Assembly: GCF_011801145.1 (NCBI RefSeq)
Contig: NZ_CP046172.1
Location: forward strand, 682,001-746,000
DNA from: Nocardia arthritidis
Lineage (GTDB): Bacteria > Actinomycetota > Actinomycetes > Mycobacteriales > Mycobacteriaceae
Length of the DNA: 64,000 bases
Direction: 5' to 3'
Positions 36,729 through 43,918 of the stretch are shown piece by piece. Under the pieces are notes generated by a model, which was not told the DNA's origin, searched no databases, and worked only from the letters and a program-made list of their open reading frames with translations. Positions within the stretch are counted from its first letter, which is position 1; each line of letters begins with the position of its first letter. A program made the translations under genes and the position numbers.

Positions 36729-37298
36729 TCACTTCTTGCCGAACAGGCCGCCGAGCACGTTGCCGAGCGCGCCGCCCGCGTTCTTTGCCAGCGCCTCGCC
36801 GAGCGCCCCGCCGAGTCCGCCGCTCTTGGAACTGCCGCCGAGCAGATTGCCGAGGATGTCGCCGATCGCGCCGCCCGATGCCTGCCCGCCACCCTGTCCG
36901 CCGCCGCCCATCTGCTTGGCCAGGAAGGCGAGCACGATCGGGGCGAGCATCGGCATCACCTTGGCGATGAGATCGTTGCCGCCCGCGCCCTCGGTGTTGC
37001 CGAGCGCGCTTATCACGGTGTTCTTCTCCTCGCCGAAGACGTTGTCGACGATCTGGGCGCCCGCCTTCGTATCGACCTGGTCGATATCGACCCCGCCGTC
37101 GACGAGGTCGCCGTGGCCTTCCAGGGAGTCGACCAGCGAGGCCGCACCCTCCGGCTTGTTCGCGTTGGCCTGCAGACCGCCGAGCAGGGCGGGCAGGGCG
37201 GCTTTCACCGCATTGGTCGCGGTGGCCTGGTCGACGCCGAGTTTTTCGGCGATCTGACCGATCGGAACCTGGGAGAGCAAATCATCGAAAGAAGTCAT
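36729..37298 (-). CDS. DUF937 domain protein
   Basis: A 189-residue protein. Residues about 1-130 form the DUF937 helical unit (FDDLLSQVPIGQIAEKLGVD, then AVKAALPALLGGLQANA and a late KVMPMLAPIVLAFLAKQM). The C-terminal 60 residues are glycine-rich with repeated GGALG and LGGLFG units, low complexity. The ATG at 37298 has GGTGGAG upstream. Function unknown. Confidence 0.85.
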   Translation of the reverse strand: MTSFDDLLSQVPIGQIAEKLGVDQATATNAVKAALPALLGGLQANANKPEGAASLVDSLEGHGDLVDGGVDIDQVDTKAGAQIVDNVFGEEKNTVISALGNTEGAGGNDLIAKVMPMLAPIVLAFLAKQMGGGGQGGGQASGGAIGDILGNLLGGSSKSGGLGGALGEALAKNAGGALGNVLGGLFGKK

Positions 37299-37452
37299 CA
37301 GCTCCACCTTCGTCGAGGGTGTCCCCGTATCCCGGGGTCGGGCTCAGGGTAGGGGAAAGCCCGGGTGAAGTGTGGTGTTTCGTCTGCGGCCGGTCGCGTT
37401 TCGCCGATATGTCGCGCTACCCGGCCCGGCCGTACTACCTGCGGAAATGAAC

Positions 37453-37481
37453 CGGGCACCCGGTGTGTGACCGGGTGCCCG
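37453..37481 (-). terminator. Terminator of tRNA-Lys
   Basis: Perfect 11-bp stem (37453-37463 with 37471-37481, arm CGGGCACCCGG) and 7-base loop, directly past the 3' end of the tRNA on the minus strand. Confidence 0.8.
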
Positions 37482-37487
37482 ACGCGG

Positions 37488-37560
37488 TGCCCCCAGTAGG
37501 GCTCGAACCTACGACCTGCGGATTAAAAGTCCGTAGCTCTACCAACTGAGCTATAGGGGC
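37488..37560 (-). tRNA. tRNA-Lys (anticodon TTT)
   Basis: A 73-base cloverleaf on the minus strand. The acceptor stem GCCCCTA pairs with TGGGGGC (one G-U), the anticodon loop is CTTTTAA, and the T-loop is GTTCGAGCC. The full CCA is not encoded (discriminator A, then CC, then G). Confidence 0.95.
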
Positions 37561-38409
37561 GCGGTAGGCAAGTGTAGTGGCGCGGGTGCCGAAACCCCTA
37601 ACCGGGGGTTGGCCAGCGAGCGGCGAGGGGGTGCGATATCAATGTCCGGGGTTCGCCGGTAGCCGAGACATGCTGTCTCCGTTGGCAAGGCGAGTGTGGG
37701 GTGTGATCGCGCATGCGGTAAATAATTGGCACCCAGCTTTGTTCGCTGGGACACATCCTGGCTAGTATCGAATCATGTTGGCTACCAATGCCTTTGGGCG
37801 TATCGGTGGGATCATCCGGTGTTCTCGCACGGGATGTCGGCCGATCCGGCGCGGATTGGGCGATCGTTGGTCGGTTGACCGATCGGCTCCGCTTTGTGTG
37901 TGAACCCGGCTGGGGCGCTGGCTAATTCGACTTTCGAGCGGACACTGGAATTGGTTGCGAAATGTTTGCTGTAACAGATATCCGGATCGACTTGAAGCCT
38001 TACTCTCCGGTTTGCCGCGTGTCGGAAGGGATTTCCGGGTACGGTGACGCCTTGGTGAATTCCGGAAGAATCGTCGACCCACCCGGCGGATCCGGAATTC
38101 GGCTTATCGTTGATGTGCCCGAACGTGTCGCGACCGGTCCGGCTTGTCGTGGCTTACCCGATTCGATGCCGCAGGAGGCAGATCCGAGACAAAGAAATAC
38201 CCGGGTGCGCACCCCCTGCGGCGCACCCGGGCAGGAAAACTATACCAGCTGGTGTGTTTCAGGATTTTCGCAAGTTTTCGTACCGAAAGTTTGAAACTGG
38301 GCGAAAACCCGGTTTGAAGTATTGATAAAACTCATAACTTCGCGCCAAGGGTCTTGTTCCTTTGGGGGTGGGTCATTGGCGGCGAGTAGGCTTCGGAGGC
38401 GTTTCGAGC
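37561..38409. other. Long intergenic region with hairpins; no secure gene
   Basis: About 850 bases without a supported gene; G+C is lower than the surroundings. It holds a perfect 11-bp inverted repeat at 38200-38231 (arm CCCGGGTGCGC, 10-base loop), a palindrome ACCAGCTGGT around 38243-38252, and an operator-like site near 38294-38315. A 42-codon frame at 37775-37903 (MLATNAFGRI...) follows a TAGTAT hexamer directly and could be leaderless, but codon bias does not support it well. A 110-codon plus-strand frame (37962-38294) crosses the inverted repeat and is likewise unconvincing. Confidence 0.5.
38294..38315. promoter_or_regulatory. Candidate autoregulatory operator before the GBL-receptor-type gene
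   Basis: AAACTGGG, six bases, CCCGGTTT: 8-bp half-sites with one mismatch, within an A/T-rich stretch 95 bases before the start of the regulator gene. GBL receptors typically bind a palindrome of this size in their own promoter. The match to a published consensus was not tested. Confidence 0.35.
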
Positions 38410-39075
38410 ATGGCACGGCAGCAAGAGCGGGCCCGCCGGACACGTGCGGCGATTATCAGGTCCGCCGCCGTTGAGTTCGGGAAGAGCGGCTATGCCGCTG
38501 CATCGCTCAACCGCATATTGGAGGGTTCACGCGCCACCAAAGGCGCTATGTACTTTCATTTCGATTCCAAGGAAGATCTGGCACGCGCGGTCCTCGAGAC
38601 AGCCGTCGACCGCTACCGGTCCTCGGCCGAACGTTGGCTCGCCAGAACGGATCTCAGCGCACTCGACACCCTGCACGGCATGATCGACGAGATCGCACTG
38701 CGACTCGAACACGACATCATCGTGCAGGCCGAATTCCGGCTGATCATCGAGCCGGACTTCTACCGTGACGTGCAATCCGGCGGCGGTCGGATACTCGGGC
38801 GCGCCACCAGGGTTCTCGCGGTGCGCGCGATCGACCAGGGACAGCTGCGCGGCGACGCGGACCCCGACCGATTCACCCGCACCGTCGCCGCCGCCCTCGC
38901 CGGGCAGCGGTACCTGGTCGACCTCGCCGGCAGTCCGGTCGACCTGCGCGCCCGCTTCGAGGAAGCACTCGAGGTGGTCGTCGAATCCATGGCCACCCCC
39001 GAGTGGCTGGAAAAGTTCCGCACCGACGGCTGGCGCACCTCCGCCCGCATCGAAGAGCTCGGATTAGCGCTCTGA
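38410..39075 (+). CDS. TetR regulator, GBL-receptor (ScbR/ArpA) type
   Basis: A 221-residue repressor. The helix-turn-helix region RAAIIRSAAVEFGKSGYAA, then LNRILEGSRATKGAMYFHFDSKEDLA resembles the ScbR/ArpA branch, where the recognition helix is TKGAxYFHFxSKEELA. The C-terminal part has the family ERW, IVQAEFRLIIEP and LVDLAGSPVDLRARFEEALE segments. Such proteins sense gamma-butyrolactone-like signals in Streptomyces. No AfsA-like synthase is in the window, so the ligand is unknown. The ATG at 38410 is preferred to the longer frame at 38362. Confidence 0.8.
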   Translation: MARQQERARRTRAAIIRSAAVEFGKSGYAAASLNRILEGSRATKGAMYFHFDSKEDLARAVLETAVDRYRSSAERWLARTDLSALDTLHGMIDEIALRLEHDIIVQAEFRLIIEPDFYRDVQSGGGRILGRATRVLAVRAIDQGQLRGDADPDRFTRTVAAALAGQRYLVDLAGSPVDLRARFEEALEVVVESMATPEWLEKFRTDGWRTSARIEELGLAL

Positions 39076-39167
39076 CCAGCCGGTTTGGGAAACCCGCCGC
39101 GTCTGTCATAAGCTATCCGGGCTCCCAACGGAAACGTTGAAAGCCGGTCCGGAGGAATCCGGGGCGA

Positions 39168-39240
39168 GCCCCCTTCGTCTAGCGGCCTAGGACGCCGCCC
39201 TTTCAAGGCGGTAGCGCGGGTTCGAATCCCGTAGGGGGTA
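39168..39240 (+). tRNA. tRNA-Glu (anticodon TTC)
   Basis: A 73-base cloverleaf. Acceptor GCCCCCT pairs with AGGGGGT, the anticodon loop is CTTTCAA, and the T-loop is GGTTCGAAT. CCA is not encoded. First of three co-directional tRNA genes. Confidence 0.95.
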
Positions 39241-39269
39241 CGGTCTTCGGACCGTTGGTAGCAGAGCAA

Positions 39270-39343
39270 GGCCCTGTGGCGCAGTTGGTTAGCGCGCCGC
39301 CCTGTCACGGCGGAGGTCGCGGGTTCGAGTCCCGTCAGGGTCG
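39270..39343 (+). tRNA. tRNA-Asp (anticodon GTC)
   Basis: A 74-base cloverleaf. Acceptor GGCCCTG pairs with CAGGGTC, the anticodon loop is CTGTCAC, and the T-loop is GGTTCGAGT. CCA is not encoded. Confidence 0.95.
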
Positions 39344-39405
39344 CAAGTGTAAAGCGTCGGAGTGAATCCGGCGCCACGCGAACGGCATTCGGTTCGGGTG
39401 CCCGC

Positions 39406-39479
39406 GGCCAGGTAGCTCAGTTGGTACGAGCGTCCGCCTGAAAAGCGGAAGGTCGCCGGTTCGATCCCGGCCCTGGCCA
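39406..39479 (+). tRNA. tRNA-Phe (anticodon GAA)
   Basis: A 74-base cloverleaf. Acceptor GGCCAGG pairs with CCTGGCC, the anticodon loop is CTGAAAA, and the T-loop is GGTTCGATC. CCA is not encoded. Order Glu-Asp-Phe is the same as in M. tuberculosis. Confidence 0.95.
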
Positions 39480-39485
39480 CTCGAT

Positions 39486-39519
39486 CGAAGGCGTGTCCTG
39501 CTCGGCGGGCACGCCTTCG
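39486..39519 (+). terminator. Terminator of the tRNA cluster
   Basis: Perfect 10-bp stem (CGAAGGCGTG 39486-39495, complement 39510-39519) with a 14-base loop, 6 bases after tRNA-Phe. It is also part of the first copy of the direct repeat described below. Confidence 0.75.
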
Positions 39520-39797
39520 CTGTGTTCGATCATCGTCATTTTTTGTGGGGGCCAAGCCCCCACGCCCCCGGCCGGGGGCTTGCCCCGGACCCCCGTTCTT
39601 GGTGGTCACCTTTTGTGATGATGTCACCTATCTGGGGGTTTCGGGTTGTGTGGGGCGTTGGGGTCAGTCGATTTCAGGTGTGTTGTGCTTGGTGGGCACG
39701 CCTTTGTTGTGTTTGATCATCGTTGTTTCTTGGGCTGAGGCCCCGCACCGCACCTCTAGCCGGGGCGAGGCCCTGAGCCCCGATACGGTGGTCATTT
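39489..39797 (+). repeat. Degenerate direct repeat of the tRNA-terminator region (two copies)
   Basis: Copy 1 starts at 39489 and copy 2 at 39676. Each runs for about 120 bases: terminator-like arm, GATCATCG core, G/C-rich palindromic block, then GGTGGTCA. Over the first 49 aligned positions there are nine differences, eight of them C in copy 1 and T in copy 2. Copy 1 contains two perfect hairpins, GTGGGGGC/GCCCCCAC (39545-39563) and the palindrome GCCCCCGGCCGGGGGC (39564-39579); copy 2 has lost them. Confidence 0.7.
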
Positions 39798-40137
39798 TGG
39801 GTTGGGGCGTCACGTTATTGATCAATGTGTTCGGGTTTGTGGTGTTCGCCTTACCTTCGATTCGGCGAGGTATGGGCGCAGGAAGCGCGGGATGTGGGTC
39901 GTCGGTTCTGTTTTCGGGTGGGGTGCGAGCCTGGATCGTGCCTGGCGGGGCTTCGTGCGTGGGGGCCTTCGTGAGCTGGTCCGCGGGTTATGTTGTGGCG
40001 GTTTGGCTGTCGAGCTATTGCGGTGGTGTTGGGGTGTAAGTTGCGCGCACCGACTGGTTTTCCGGCGTGCCGTTCAGATTCGTGCGCAATTGGATGTGCG
40101 TGGTGCTGAACGGTGTGCGGGAAGACTGTGGGGTGGG
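39798..40137. other. G/T-rich intergenic stretch without a gene
   Basis: The plus strand is strongly G- and T-rich here (runs such as TTGTGGTGTTCG). A 164-codon plus-strand frame covering 39545-40039 is present but starts in the repeat, has no ribosome site and reads as biased composition, so it is not called. Confidence 0.6.
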
Positions 40138-40791
40138 TTAGGTGGCTGGATTCGTCAGGTGGTGTGATGAAATGGGGTCCCAAGTGAAGGTGCCTGCTTG
40201 TGGATCCTGGTGGACGGCAAGGAAATGCAGGGTGTGCACGGTGAGTGTGGTGGAGACGCTTCGGTATTCGAGTGCGCGTTCCAATGGGGTTGAATCGCAA
40301 TCGGTGACGGCGTAAGCGAGAGATACGTGTGGGAATGCCGGGGGTGGGGGTAGCTGGCGGGTGGGGCCGAATATGTGGGTCGCGGCTTCGCGGGTGTGGT
40401 CGACCAGGGCCTGCCACGCGGGGAAGAGTGTCGATGAGTCCGGTAAAGGATTGGGATGGTCGGGGGTGGCGGCCATGAGGACGCTGCTGGTGTGAATTAC
40501 CGGGCCGGACATGGGGATCTCGAAGGGTGGCGTAGCGGACGCGATGGCTGCCAAGGCATCCGAATATCGGTCCAGCGATGATGGCGTGACTTCATTGCGC
40601 CACCATGGGATTCGGGTCACGGTGGCGTGCAGCCAACGGGACGTTACGGGGGCGCAGTCGGGAAAAACCCCTATTGCATCGATAGTGGGTTGCACAGATG
40701 TGGCGAACTGTGGATCGGGCAGTACATAAACATGCAGCGAGTCGCGCAGCCATGGCCATTTCAGAACGCTTGGATCAAAGATGTTCCGCAC
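40138..40791 (-). CDS. 2H phosphoesterase superfamily protein (2'-5' RNA ligase-like)
   Basis: A 217-residue protein with the two paired motifs that define the 2H fold: LHATVTRI (H55-A-T57) and FPHVSLAYA (H155-V-S157). These supply the catalytic histidines for cyclic-phosphate or 2'-5' linkage chemistry on RNA or nucleotides. Spacing of 100 residues is normal for the family. Its coding strand is C/A-rich and G-poor, unlike neighbours, which hints at a different history. Exact substrate cannot be inferred. Confidence 0.85.
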   Translation of the reverse strand: MRNIFDPSVLKWPWLRDSLHVYVLPDPQFATSVQPTIDAIGVFPDCAPVTSRWLHATVTRIPWWRNEVTPSSLDRYSDALAAIASATPPFEIPMSGPVIHTSSVLMAATPDHPNPLPDSSTLFPAWQALVDHTREAATHIFGPTRQLPPPPAFPHVSLAYAVTDCDSTPLERALEYRSVSTTLTVHTLHFLAVHQDPQAGTFTWDPISSHHLTNPAT

Positions 40792-41096
40792 GCGGCGATC
40801 CTATGCAAGCGGATGGTGAGTTGTTGGTCACAATCGTCGCCGGACCCTCTCGACCGCTTCCCGAAAGATGTTGTCGGCGTTCGATGTTGGTTGGGTAGTT
40901 GCCATCGTGTCCAGTTCGATCTCGCGGCGACGTTGCCGAAGCTTTGCGGTGCGCCCGAAGTGGGCCCTGTCGCGCACCGAAGTGGGTCGAACGGTGCGTC
41001 ACATTTTCGACGCATTCGTGGATCAGCGAATCCGAAACGGCCGCAAGCGGTTCGGCCGACGGCCGGCGCGCCCGCGGTCGAGGGGCGGTGTGGGCG
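40792..41096. other. Intergenic region between 2H phosphoesterase and merR
   Basis: About 305 bases with no supported gene. A 5-bp stem CCGAA/TTCGG with inner CCGC/GCGG, at about 41031-41056, lies past the merR stop on the minus strand and may end that message. Otherwise nothing recognised. Confidence 0.55.
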
Positions 41097-41459
41097 TCAG
41101 CTGTTGGCGCGGACCGCGTCGAGGTATTCGGCGATGGCGTCCCGGTTGCGGGCGAGACAGTCGATGCGCCGGGACATTCGGGTGAGCTGATCTTCCAGCA
41201 GCGCAAGCATTTCCGGCGTCGCCTCGTCGAAGACGATGGAACTCGGCTGATCGAGGCAGGGCAGGATCTGCTTGATGATGCGGGTGGGCAGGCCGGCGTC
41301 GAGCAGGCCGCGGATCTGCAGTACGCGATCCACCAGGCGGTCATCGTAACTGCGGTAGCCGTTCTGGCAGCGCTGCGCGAAGATCAGGCCCTGCTCCTCG
41401 TAGTAGCGCAGCAGCCGGCGGGAGGTTCCGGTCCGCTCGGACAGCTCTCCGATGCGCAT
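41097..41459 (-). CDS. MerR family transcriptional regulator
   Basis: A 120-residue regulator. The winged helix is complete: MRIGELSERTGTSRRLLRYYEEQGLI, shown here in parts as MRIGELSERTG and SRRLLRYYEEQGL, then NGYRSYDDRLVDRV. A coiled-coil dimer helix follows (about residues 78-115). No C-terminal cysteines for metal sensing, and no extended ligand domain. AGGTGG precedes the ATG at 41459. It is divergent from the LLM oxidoreductase, with a perfect palindrome between them, so it probably controls both itself and that gene. Confidence 0.92.
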   Translation of the reverse strand: MRIGELSERTGTSRRLLRYYEEQGLIFAQRCQNGYRSYDDRLVDRVLQIRGLLDAGLPTRIIKQILPCLDQPSSIVFDEATPEMLALLEDQLTRMSRRIDCLARNRDAIAEYLDAVRANS

Positions 41460-41484
41460 GTGTTCCACCTCATAGTGATCCGGA

Positions 41485-41523
41485 TTGACCCTCACATCGA
41501 TGTGAGGGTTCGAGCATACGGTC
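41485..41523. promoter_or_regulatory. MerR operator overlapping a promoter
   Basis: A perfect 22-bp palindrome (half-site ACCCTCACATC, 41488-41509) overlaps a TTGACC hexamer at 41485-41490. A weak -10-like GAGCAT at 41512-41517 is 21 bases further, longer than a normal spacer, as MerR-activated promoters have. The downstream ATG is at 41524, so the transcript would start at or very near the first codon (leaderless). Confidence 0.75.
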
Positions 41524-42308
41524 ATGAAGATTGGCATCACCACCTTCGTCACCGACGAGGGAATCAGCGGTCCGAAGCTCGGTATGGCGCTGGAGGAGCG
41601 GGGATTCGAATCCCTTTTCCTGCCGGAACATTCGCATATTCCGGCGAGTCGGCGCTCGCCCGCCCCCGGCGGCGGGGAACTGCCGCGGGAGTACTACCGC
41701 GCCCTGGATCCGTTCATCACCCTCGGTGCCGTCGCGGCCGTCACCGAGCGGCTGGTGCTGGGCACCGGGATCACGCTGCTGATCCAGCGCGATGTCATCC
41801 ACACCGCCAAGGAGATCGCGACGCTCGATCGAATCTCCAACGGGCGCTTCGTATTCGGTGTGGGCGCTGGCTGGAATCCGGAGGAGATGGCCGATCACGG
41901 CACGAGCAACTGCGGGCCATCCGGCGGATTTGGACCGATGAACTCGCGGAATTCCATGGCCGTTTCATCGATTTCGATCCGATGTACGCCTGGCCCAAAC
42001 CCGTTCGGCAGCCACCCATCTTCATCGGCGGCGGCGCACCGGCGGCGAAACGGGCGATCCGGCACGGCGTGGGTTGGTTGCCCGCCGCGGTATCCGACCC
42101 CGCCGAAATCCCGGCCCAGCTAGCCCAACTCGACGGACACGACCTGCCCGTCACGGTCGCGTTCGCCCCGGCCGAACCCTCCTTGCTCGACGGCTACGCC
42201 GCGGCCGGAGTGCGGCGCGTTGTCCTGAGCATGCCCACCCTCCCGGAATCGGAAACCCTGCATACCCTCGACGTGATGCGAAAAGCGGTCGACCGCTACC
42301 TGTCCTGA
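41524..42308 (+). pseudogene. LLM-class F420-dependent oxidoreductase, frameshifted
   Basis: The first part, 41524 to about 41904, reads as a normal luciferase-like monooxygenase of the F420 group (MKIGITTFVTDEG, FLPEHSHIPASR, LDRISNGRFVFGVGAGWNPEEMADHGT). The sense then moves to another frame from 41904: EQLRAIRRIWTDELAEFHG, FIDFDPMYAWPKP, IFIGGGAPAAKRAI, to the stop at 42306-42308. Between HGT and EQLRA the family normally has about ten more residues, so a short deletion (roughly 28-34 bases, not a multiple of 3) has removed them. The first frame runs on to 42123 as nonsense. A sequencing error would have to be an unusual one. Confidence 0.78.
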
Positions 42309-42419
42309 GATCTCGTTATGCGTCGAGCCGAACCCACAAGGGCCGGTTCGACGCGGGACGGGCGCAAACCCGTTGCCGCCCAAGGGGACAGGGGCGGGAA
42401 GCGGACATATCGTGAGGGG

Positions 42420-42851
42420 ATGAGCGGGGCAGACGGGATGATCGGGGACGAGCCGCTGGCGGATGGGATGGAGATTTCGCTGCGGTATCGGCTCGATCTG
42501 CGGGTGACCGATGCGCGGCGGCTGTTGGCGGCGGCGCGGCGGGCATATCTGGAGCTGAATCCGGATGCCACCGCGGCCGAGGCGCAGGGGGAGGTGCGGT
42601 GCGCGGCGGAGGCGATCGGGGAGATTCTGGCGCATGCGGGACTGTTCGGGGACGGTGAGGTGCATCGGCGGCTCGAGTCGCGCGTCGACGACGGGGTGGA
42701 GGTGGGCGGCTGGGCCGCGCGGATCTGCGTCGACGAGCCGTATCCGCTGAGCCCGTCGCCGCTCGGGAACTGTCTGCGCGGGGATGAGATCTTCGAGGTG
42801 CCCGCCCGTGATGGCGACGACGGGCTGGATGGGCGGCCCGATTTGGTGTGA
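42420..42851 (+). CDS. Hypothetical protein, 143 residues
   Basis: Not recognised. The frame has good codon bias but the start is unclear (ATG 42420 with GAGGGG too close; ATG 42438 also possible). The middle part is a helix-rich segment (RLLAAARRAYLELNPDATAAEAQGEV, in pieces RLLAAARRAY and LNPDATAAEAQ) followed by AAEAIGEILAHAG. No signal peptide, no membrane helix, no cysteine cluster. A possible cytosolic small protein of the Nocardia group. Confidence 0.5.
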   Translation: MSGADGMIGDEPLADGMEISLRYRLDLRVTDARRLLAAARRAYLELNPDATAAEAQGEVRCAAEAIGEILAHAGLFGDGEVHRRLESRVDDGVEVGGWAARICVDEPYPLSPSPLGNCLRGDEIFEVPARDGDDGLDGRPDLV

Positions 42852-42912
42852 CCTGTGATCTTGCCCGCGTGAATCCGGGGCCGGGTTCCAAGATCGGTGG
42901 GATGCTGGGGGC

Positions 42913-43095
42913 ATGGCCGATCAGTGGTACTACTGCTTGAAGCATCACCGGGCGGAAAACGGGAAGCGCTGCTGGTTCGCCGATCGGATGGGTCCGTACC
43001 CTGATCAGGCGACCGCGGAACGGGCATTGGACATCGTCCGGGCCCGCAACGAGCGGGAGGATTCGCGCGACCGGCGCTGGCGCGACGGGGACTGA
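42913..43095 (+). CDS. Small SPOR-like protein, 60 residues
   Basis: A 60-residue basic/acidic protein starting MADQWYYCLKHHRAE. The pattern W-Y-Y-C-L-K, then GKRCW, then DRMGPYPDQATAERAL resembles small SPOR-like proteins of actinobacteria. It has two cysteines and an Arg-rich tail (DSRDRRWRDGD). GGGGG precedes the ATG. Function unknown. Confidence 0.75.
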   Translation: MADQWYYCLKHHRAENGKRCWFADRMGPYPDQATAERALDIVRARNEREDSRDRRWRDGD

Positions 43096-43198
43096 ACCCT
43101 CCTCAGACGGATCCGCTACGGTTCAAGGAAATCAGCGAACTAAGTGCTGGGGTTCCGTCACGGCTCCCGGCGGGAACAGGTAAGCAGGAGGGCGACCC

Positions 43199-43918
43199 TT
43201 GAGGGTTACCGTTGTTGTGCCGACCTACAACGAGCGGGAAAATCTGCCGGTGGCGGTGGAGCGGCTGACCGCGCTACCGGTGCCCGATCTGCATGTGCTC
43301 GTCGTGGACGACAATTCGCCGGACGGCACCGGTGAGGTGGCCGACAAGCTGGCGGTGGAGCTGCCGAACGTCGTCGATGTGCTGCATCGCACAGAGAAGG
43401 ACGGTCTCGGCCGGGCCTACATCGCGGGTATCACCAAGGCGCTGGACGAGGGCGCGGATGTGGTGATCCAGATGGACGCCGATCTCTCGCATCCGGCCGA
43501 GGTGATTCCGGCCATGCTCGAAAAGTTGTCGACCACCGATGCGGGCGTCGTCCTCGGGTCGCGCTATGTGCCGGGCGGATCCACCGCCGCGGAGTGGAAG
43601 TGGTACCGCAAGGCGCTTTCGGCCTGGGCCAATTTCTACGTGAACCTGATCCTGCGGCTCGGCGTGAAGGACGCGACCGCCGGATTCAAGGCGTGGAAGG
43701 CGGATACGCTGCGCGCGATCGATGTGGCATCGATCCGCAGCAACGGCTATTCGTTCCAGGTCGAGATGAACTACCGGACGATCAAGCAGGGTATTTCGAT
43801 CGCCGAGGTACCGATCCGGTTCGAGGAGCGCACCAAGGGCGCATCCAAGATGAGCCTGCGGGTGCAGCTGGAGTCGGCGCTCATGCCGTGGAAGCTGCTC
43901 TTCGGCCGCGCGGTCTAA
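43199..43918 (+). CDS. ppm1: Polyprenol monophosphomannose synthase
   Basis: A 239-residue GT2 glycosyltransferase that moves mannose from GDP-mannose to polyprenyl phosphate, the donor for lipomannan and glycoprotein mannosylation. Motifs: VVVPTYNERENLP at the start, VVDDNSPDGTG near residues 35-45, the DxD in QMDADLSHP near 91-99, and GSRYVPGG. It is the single-domain catalytic form without a fused Lnt domain (the M. tuberculosis protein is a fusion). TTG start with AGGAGGG upstream. Confidence 0.95.
   Translation: MRVTVVVPTYNERENLPVAVERLTALPVPDLHVLVVDDNSPDGTGEVADKLAVELPNVVDVLHRTEKDGLGRAYIAGITKALDEGADVVIQMDADLSHPAEVIPAMLEKLSTTDAGVVLGSRYVPGGSTAAEWKWYRKALSAWANFYVNLILRLGVKDATAGFKAWKADTLRAIDVASIRSNGYSFQVEMNYRTIKQGISIAEVPIRFEERTKGASKMSLRVQLESALMPWKLLFGRAV

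Noticed and set aside
38200..38231. Possible riboswitch at the inverted repeat
   Set aside because: Only a single stem-loop is visible, without a recognisable aptamer core; kept as an unassigned hairpin.
37962..38294. 110-codon plus-strand frame
   Set aside because: It crosses an 11-bp inverted repeat, lacks codon bias and a ribosome site.
39406..39479. tRNA-Phe as an integration site (att)
   Set aside because: No second copy of the tRNA 3' end and no integrase were found in the window.
39545..40039. 164-codon plus-strand frame after the tRNA cluster
   Set aside because: No ribosome site; it starts inside a repeat and its hydrophobic, glycine-rich product reflects the G/T-rich composition.
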